DNA of 6,976 bases, from the NCBI GenBank assembly GCA_007125875.1, contig SLCI01000113.1, positions 1 through 6,976 of the forward strand, given 5' to 3'. Made by a program: the position numbers and the translations under genes. Each line of letters starts with the position of its first letter. Positions within the stretch are counted from its first letter, which is position 1. Positions 5,558 through 6,976 of this stretch are shown here, one piece after another. The notes below the pieces were generated by a model. It worked only from the letters and a program-made list of their open reading frames with translations, had not been told where the DNA came from and did not search any database. The DNA comes from Kiritimatiellia bacterium (GTDB lineage Bacteria; Verrucomicrobiota; Kiritimatiellia; SLAD01).

Positions 5558-5670
5558 GTTTCCAGTCGTTGGAAACTTTTTTAGGCGTTTTTCCAATCGT
5601 TGGAACTTTTTCAGGGGATTTTTCCAGTCGTTGGAAGATTTTTGAGCACTTTTTCCAGTCATTGGAAAAG
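5558..5670. repeat. Four-unit palindromic array with exact 31-bp period
   Basis: Core TTCCA-RTCRT-TGGAA occurs four times, with loops at 5565-5569 (gtcgt), 5596-5600 (atcgt), 5627-5631 (gtcgt) and 5658-5662 (gtcat); every step is 31 bp. The outer units are longer: GTTTCCA/TGGAAAC in unit 1 and TTTTCCA/TGGAAAA in unit 4. The three 16-bp gaps are degenerate copies of NNTTTTT-AG-NNNN-TTT, so T-tracts are phased too. On the plus strand units 1-3 are hairpins followed by T-runs, so unit 1 (5558-5583) could act as a weak intrinsic terminator for the importer operon, although it lies 177 bases after the stop. Alternatives are a multi-site protein-binding array or a dispersed repeat typical of the lineage. 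It is not a CRISPR: the spacers are short and alike. Confidence 0.8.
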
Positions 5671-5776
5671 TGGACTGACTGGTGGGTTTTGGTCTCAACA
5701 TGGTACGATGCCGGCGTGCCCCTGACACCCGCTTGAAAGAGTTATGGGCGTGGCTTCATTGTACTGTTCTTCGTAG

Positions 5777-5796
5777 CCGCCGCCGTAAGGCGGTGG
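5777..5796. repeat. Hairpin with GTAA tetraloop downstream of the zinc-ribbon gene
   Basis: CCGCCGCC (5777-5784), GTAA loop, GGCGGTGG (5789-5796): eight pairs including one G-T on the plus strand. GUAA is a stable GNRA tetraloop in plus-strand RNA. On the minus strand it lies 24 bases beyond the stop of the 5820-6197 gene and could mark its 3' end, but no T-run follows, so an intrinsic terminator is not supported. Confidence 0.45.
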
Positions 5797-5819
5797 ATGG
5801 CTCACCCAAGCCGCGCTGT

Positions 5820-6197
5820 CTATCGGTCGAATGGATGGCGCTGGGCTACGGTTCCGCAATAGAGACATTTGACCTGTTGTCGAATCAGTACGCGACCGCA
5901 GTTTGTGCAAGTGGGGCGTTCCTCCGATTTAGCGACTTTGCCGTCGAGCTTGCCGTCGCGCAGGTCGATTTCCTGTACCATCTCGATCAATTGATCGTCG
6001 GTATAGCCGTGCTGATGCTTCAATACTTCCCAGAGTGCTTCCGTGATCATGAACAGCTTCTCGATGTCCATTTTCATGCTCTGCTGTTCATTGCGAACTC
6101 GATTCGCGGTACGGCTGGCTTCTTGACCCGTGGTCTGCGCCTTGTTCGTCCGCGACGTTTGCTGTGCCGCGCCTGCAATAAAAAGTCCGTGTATCAT
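5820..6197 (-). CDS. Small zinc-ribbon protein of unknown function
   Basis: 125 residues; not a family I can name. A short apolar N-terminus (MIHGLFIAGAAQQ) is followed by a polar Thr/Gln/Arg-rich stretch (14-40), a probably helical region (41-90, with MDIEKLFMITEALWEVLK), and a C-terminal four-Cys ribbon: C97-x2-C100-x10-C111-x2-C114 (CTNC ... CLYC). The ATG at 6197 is preceded on the minus strand by AGGAG eight bases upstream, a good ribosome site, which is the main reason to accept the gene over the longer opposite-strand frame. The apolar start is too short for a clear signal peptide but might touch a membrane. It stands alone between two repeat-rich spacers, divergent from xdhC. The zinc-binding idea comes from Cys spacing only. 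Confidence 0.75.
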   Translation of the reverse strand: MIHGLFIAGAAQQTSRTNKAQTTGQEASRTANRVRNEQQSMKMDIEKLFMITEALWEVLKHQHGYTDDQLIEMVQEIDLRDGKLDGKVAKSEERPTCTNCGRVLIRQQVKCLYCGTVAQRHPFDR

Positions 6198-6228
6198 GTC
6201 GCCTGCTCCTCTCCTTCTACGGGATCCC

Positions 6229-6312
6229 CGATTCGGATCCTTGCTCCTAATCGTGCTCGTAATCGTAATCTTAATCCGAATCGATTAAGATTACGATTCG
6301 GATTACGGTTAT
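6229..6312. repeat. Hexamer-repeat inverted structure (NNAATC units facing GATTNN units)
   Basis: From 6241 to 6282 the DNA reads as seven 6-base units ending in TC (ttgctc, ctaatc, gtgctc, gtaatc, gtaatc, ttaatc, cgaatc); from 6283 it turns into GATTNN units. Arm AATCGTAATCTTAATC (6261-6276) pairs perfectly with 6283-6298 around a 6-base loop. A rival stem, TAATCCGAATCG (6272-6283) with 6294-6305, is also perfect over 12 bp and cannot coexist with the first. CGATTCGGAT occurs at 6229-6238 and 6294-6303, with its complement at 6274-6283. It lies between divergent genes, in the leader of either one. It may be a simple-repeat expansion or a structured regulatory leader. Confidence 0.7.
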
Positions 6313-6381
6313 GAGGTTAAGCACGATAGTGGACAGCGAATGCATTAGGTCTTAGGCTGCTTGCACATCAGGGAAATTGAT

Positions 6382-6976
6382 ATGAAAACTTGGCAAGAAA
6401 CCAACGTCTTGACGACGCGCACGCGTTCCTTATTGGAAGGCGGTCAGTCCGCTGCGTGGGCGATTGTGACACGTATTGAGGGATCAACCTATCGGCGGCC
6501 CGGCGCAAAACTATTGATCGAGGCGGACGGGCGCATGTCCGGCAACATTAGCGGAGGCTGTCTGGAGGCCGATGTGCGGGAAAACGCGCTGGCCGCGATC
6601 GAGGCAAGTCAGCCGCGCTGCCTCTATTACGATACCAGCGATGACGAGGATACCCTTTGGGGGATGGGACTAGGCTGTAATGGCAAGGTGGATTTGCTCG
6701 TCTTGCCCTTTCAGCCGGATAAGGACTTGCCTTGGCTATCGCAACTTGCTGAGGGACTGGCGGGTGACCAGCCGTTGGCTGTCCGGTATCCCTTGCAGGG
6801 CGAGTTGCCGACGGTCGAGACGCCGACCGCTGACCTGCAGCCTGGGCTGGACGATGCGGCGTTCACGGAAAAGTTACTACCGCCCCCGACCCTCGCGGTG
6901 ATTGGGGCAGGGGACGATGCCATGCCGCTGGTCCAGATGGCGGCTGCCGTGGGATTCCGTGTGACGGTGGTGGACC
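6382..6976 (+). CDS. xdhC: XdhC/CoxF-family molybdenum-cofactor chaperone, N-terminal part (3' truncated by window edge)
   Basis: XdhC proteins bind, protect and help insert the (sulfurated) molybdenum cofactor into xanthine dehydrogenase and related molybdo-hydroxylases in the cytoplasm. The open frame from the ATG at 6382 (198 codons to the edge) shows the XdhC N-terminal domain: AIVTRIEGSTYRRPGAKLLI (27-46), SGNISGGCLEADV (53-65, conserved Cys60) and DTSDDEDTLWGMGLGCNGKVD (84-104, second conserved Cys99). After a linker ending LPPPPTLAVIGAGDDAMPLVQ, the Rossmann-type C-terminal domain begins (172 onward, GAGDD glycine motif, then FRVTVVD). AGGG lies about eight bases before the ATG, a weak ribosome site. 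No upstream in-frame ATG fits the family better. Partner dehydrogenase subunits would be expected beyond the right edge but are not seen. Confidence 0.93.
   Translation, partial: MKTWQETNVLTTRTRSLLEGGQSAAWAIVTRIEGSTYRRPGAKLLIEADGRMSGNISGGCLEADVRENALAAIEASQPRCLYYDTSDDEDTLWGMGLGCNGKVDLLVLPFQPDKDLPWLSQLAEGLAGDQPLAVRYPLQGELPTVETPTADLQPGLDDAAFTEKLLPPPTLAVIGAGDDAMPLVQMAAAVGFRVTVVD

Larger units (their letters stand above)
5382..5819. other. Gene-free spacer holding phased palindromes and hairpins
   Basis: There is no convincing coding region over 438 bases. The first ~97 bases show only a weak 5-bp inverted pair (CTCGG 5422-5426, CCGAG 5435-5439) without a T-run. The rest holds two related palindromes (5479-5538), a four-unit 31-bp array (5558-5670) and a GTAA-loop hairpin (5777-5796). 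Reading frames through the array are unlikely to be real because 31 is not a multiple of three, so each unit shifts register. Confidence 0.7.

Noticed and set aside
5558..5670. CRISPR array
   Set aside because: The repeat core is only ~15 bp, the spacers are 16 bp and similar to each other (T-rich), and no cas gene is present.
5539..5736. Short open frames on both strands through the 31-bp array
   Set aside because: They encode register-shifted copies of the repeat (FQSLE, FPIVG, SRWK-like). A 31-bp unit cannot hold one reading frame, and no ribosome site precedes them.
5743..5775. Possible start of a small nuclease-like gene after the array (LHCTVLRS in one frame)
   Set aside because: The resemblance to the start of GIY-YIG proteins is only a few residues, and neither the GIY/YIG motifs nor a continuing frame is present.
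5682..6314. A 210-codon plus-strand frame covering the spacer and the zinc-ribbon gene
   Set aside because: The opposite-strand 5820-6197 frame has a good AGGAG ribosome site and a proper Cys4 ribbon. The end of the plus frame is only translated hexamer repeat (Arg/Asn/Leu alternation).
6317..6360. Sigma-70 promoter for xdhC (TGGACA, 17 bp, TAGGCT)
   Set aside because: The -10 matches only about three of six positions. It is too weak to annotate.

Overview
The window reads as ordinary chromosomal DNA of a free-living Gram-negative bacterium with mid-to-high GC. Two things point, with low to moderate confidence, to the PVC group (Verrucomicrobiota, Kiritimatiellota, Lentisphaerota): small lineage-type Cys-rich hypothetical proteins beside housekeeping genes, and spacers rich in TTCCA/TGGAA palindromes and AATCGT-type hexamers. 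This placement rests on memory of such genomes and was not searched. No transposase, phage gene, tRNA, rRNA or CRISPR array was seen.

Layout. Positions 1-947 (+) hold the 3' end of glucose-6-phosphate isomerase, coupled by a 4-base stop/start overlap to a small protein with eight cysteines. A putative outer-membrane beta-barrel protein (962-2137, -) converges on this pair with only 14 bases between the stops. The spacer 2138-2725 holds the barrel gene's promoter, a doubtful short membrane-segment reading frame (minus strand), and a promoter/operator region for the next operon. Positions 2726-5381 (+) are a compact three-gene ABC importer for divalent metal, most likely Mn(II) or Fe(II): lipoprotein receptor, ATPase and permease, joined by overlapping stop/start codons. 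The 438-base spacer 5382-5819 has no convincing gene. It carries two near-identical 18-20 bp palindromes 41 bp apart, then four copies of a TTCCA-N5-TGGAA palindrome at an exact 31-bp period, then a GTAA-loop hairpin. A small zinc-ribbon protein (5820-6197, -) and the start of an XdhC-family molybdenum-cofactor chaperone (6382 to the right edge, +) diverge from a spacer made of hexamer repeats that can form alternative hairpins.

How the genes relate. The clear functional unit is the metal importer. The receptor binds metal outside the inner membrane, the permease (presumably a homodimer) moves it, and the ATPase drives transport. No second permease and no MntR/DtxR regulator lies in the window, but a palindrome overlaps the predicted promoter. 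The xdhC fragment suggests a molybdo-hydroxylase (xanthine dehydrogenase-like) locus beyond the right edge. I did not find a demonstrable new multi-gene system. The most unusual material is the non-coding, helically phased repeat structure in 5479-5670 and 6229-6312.
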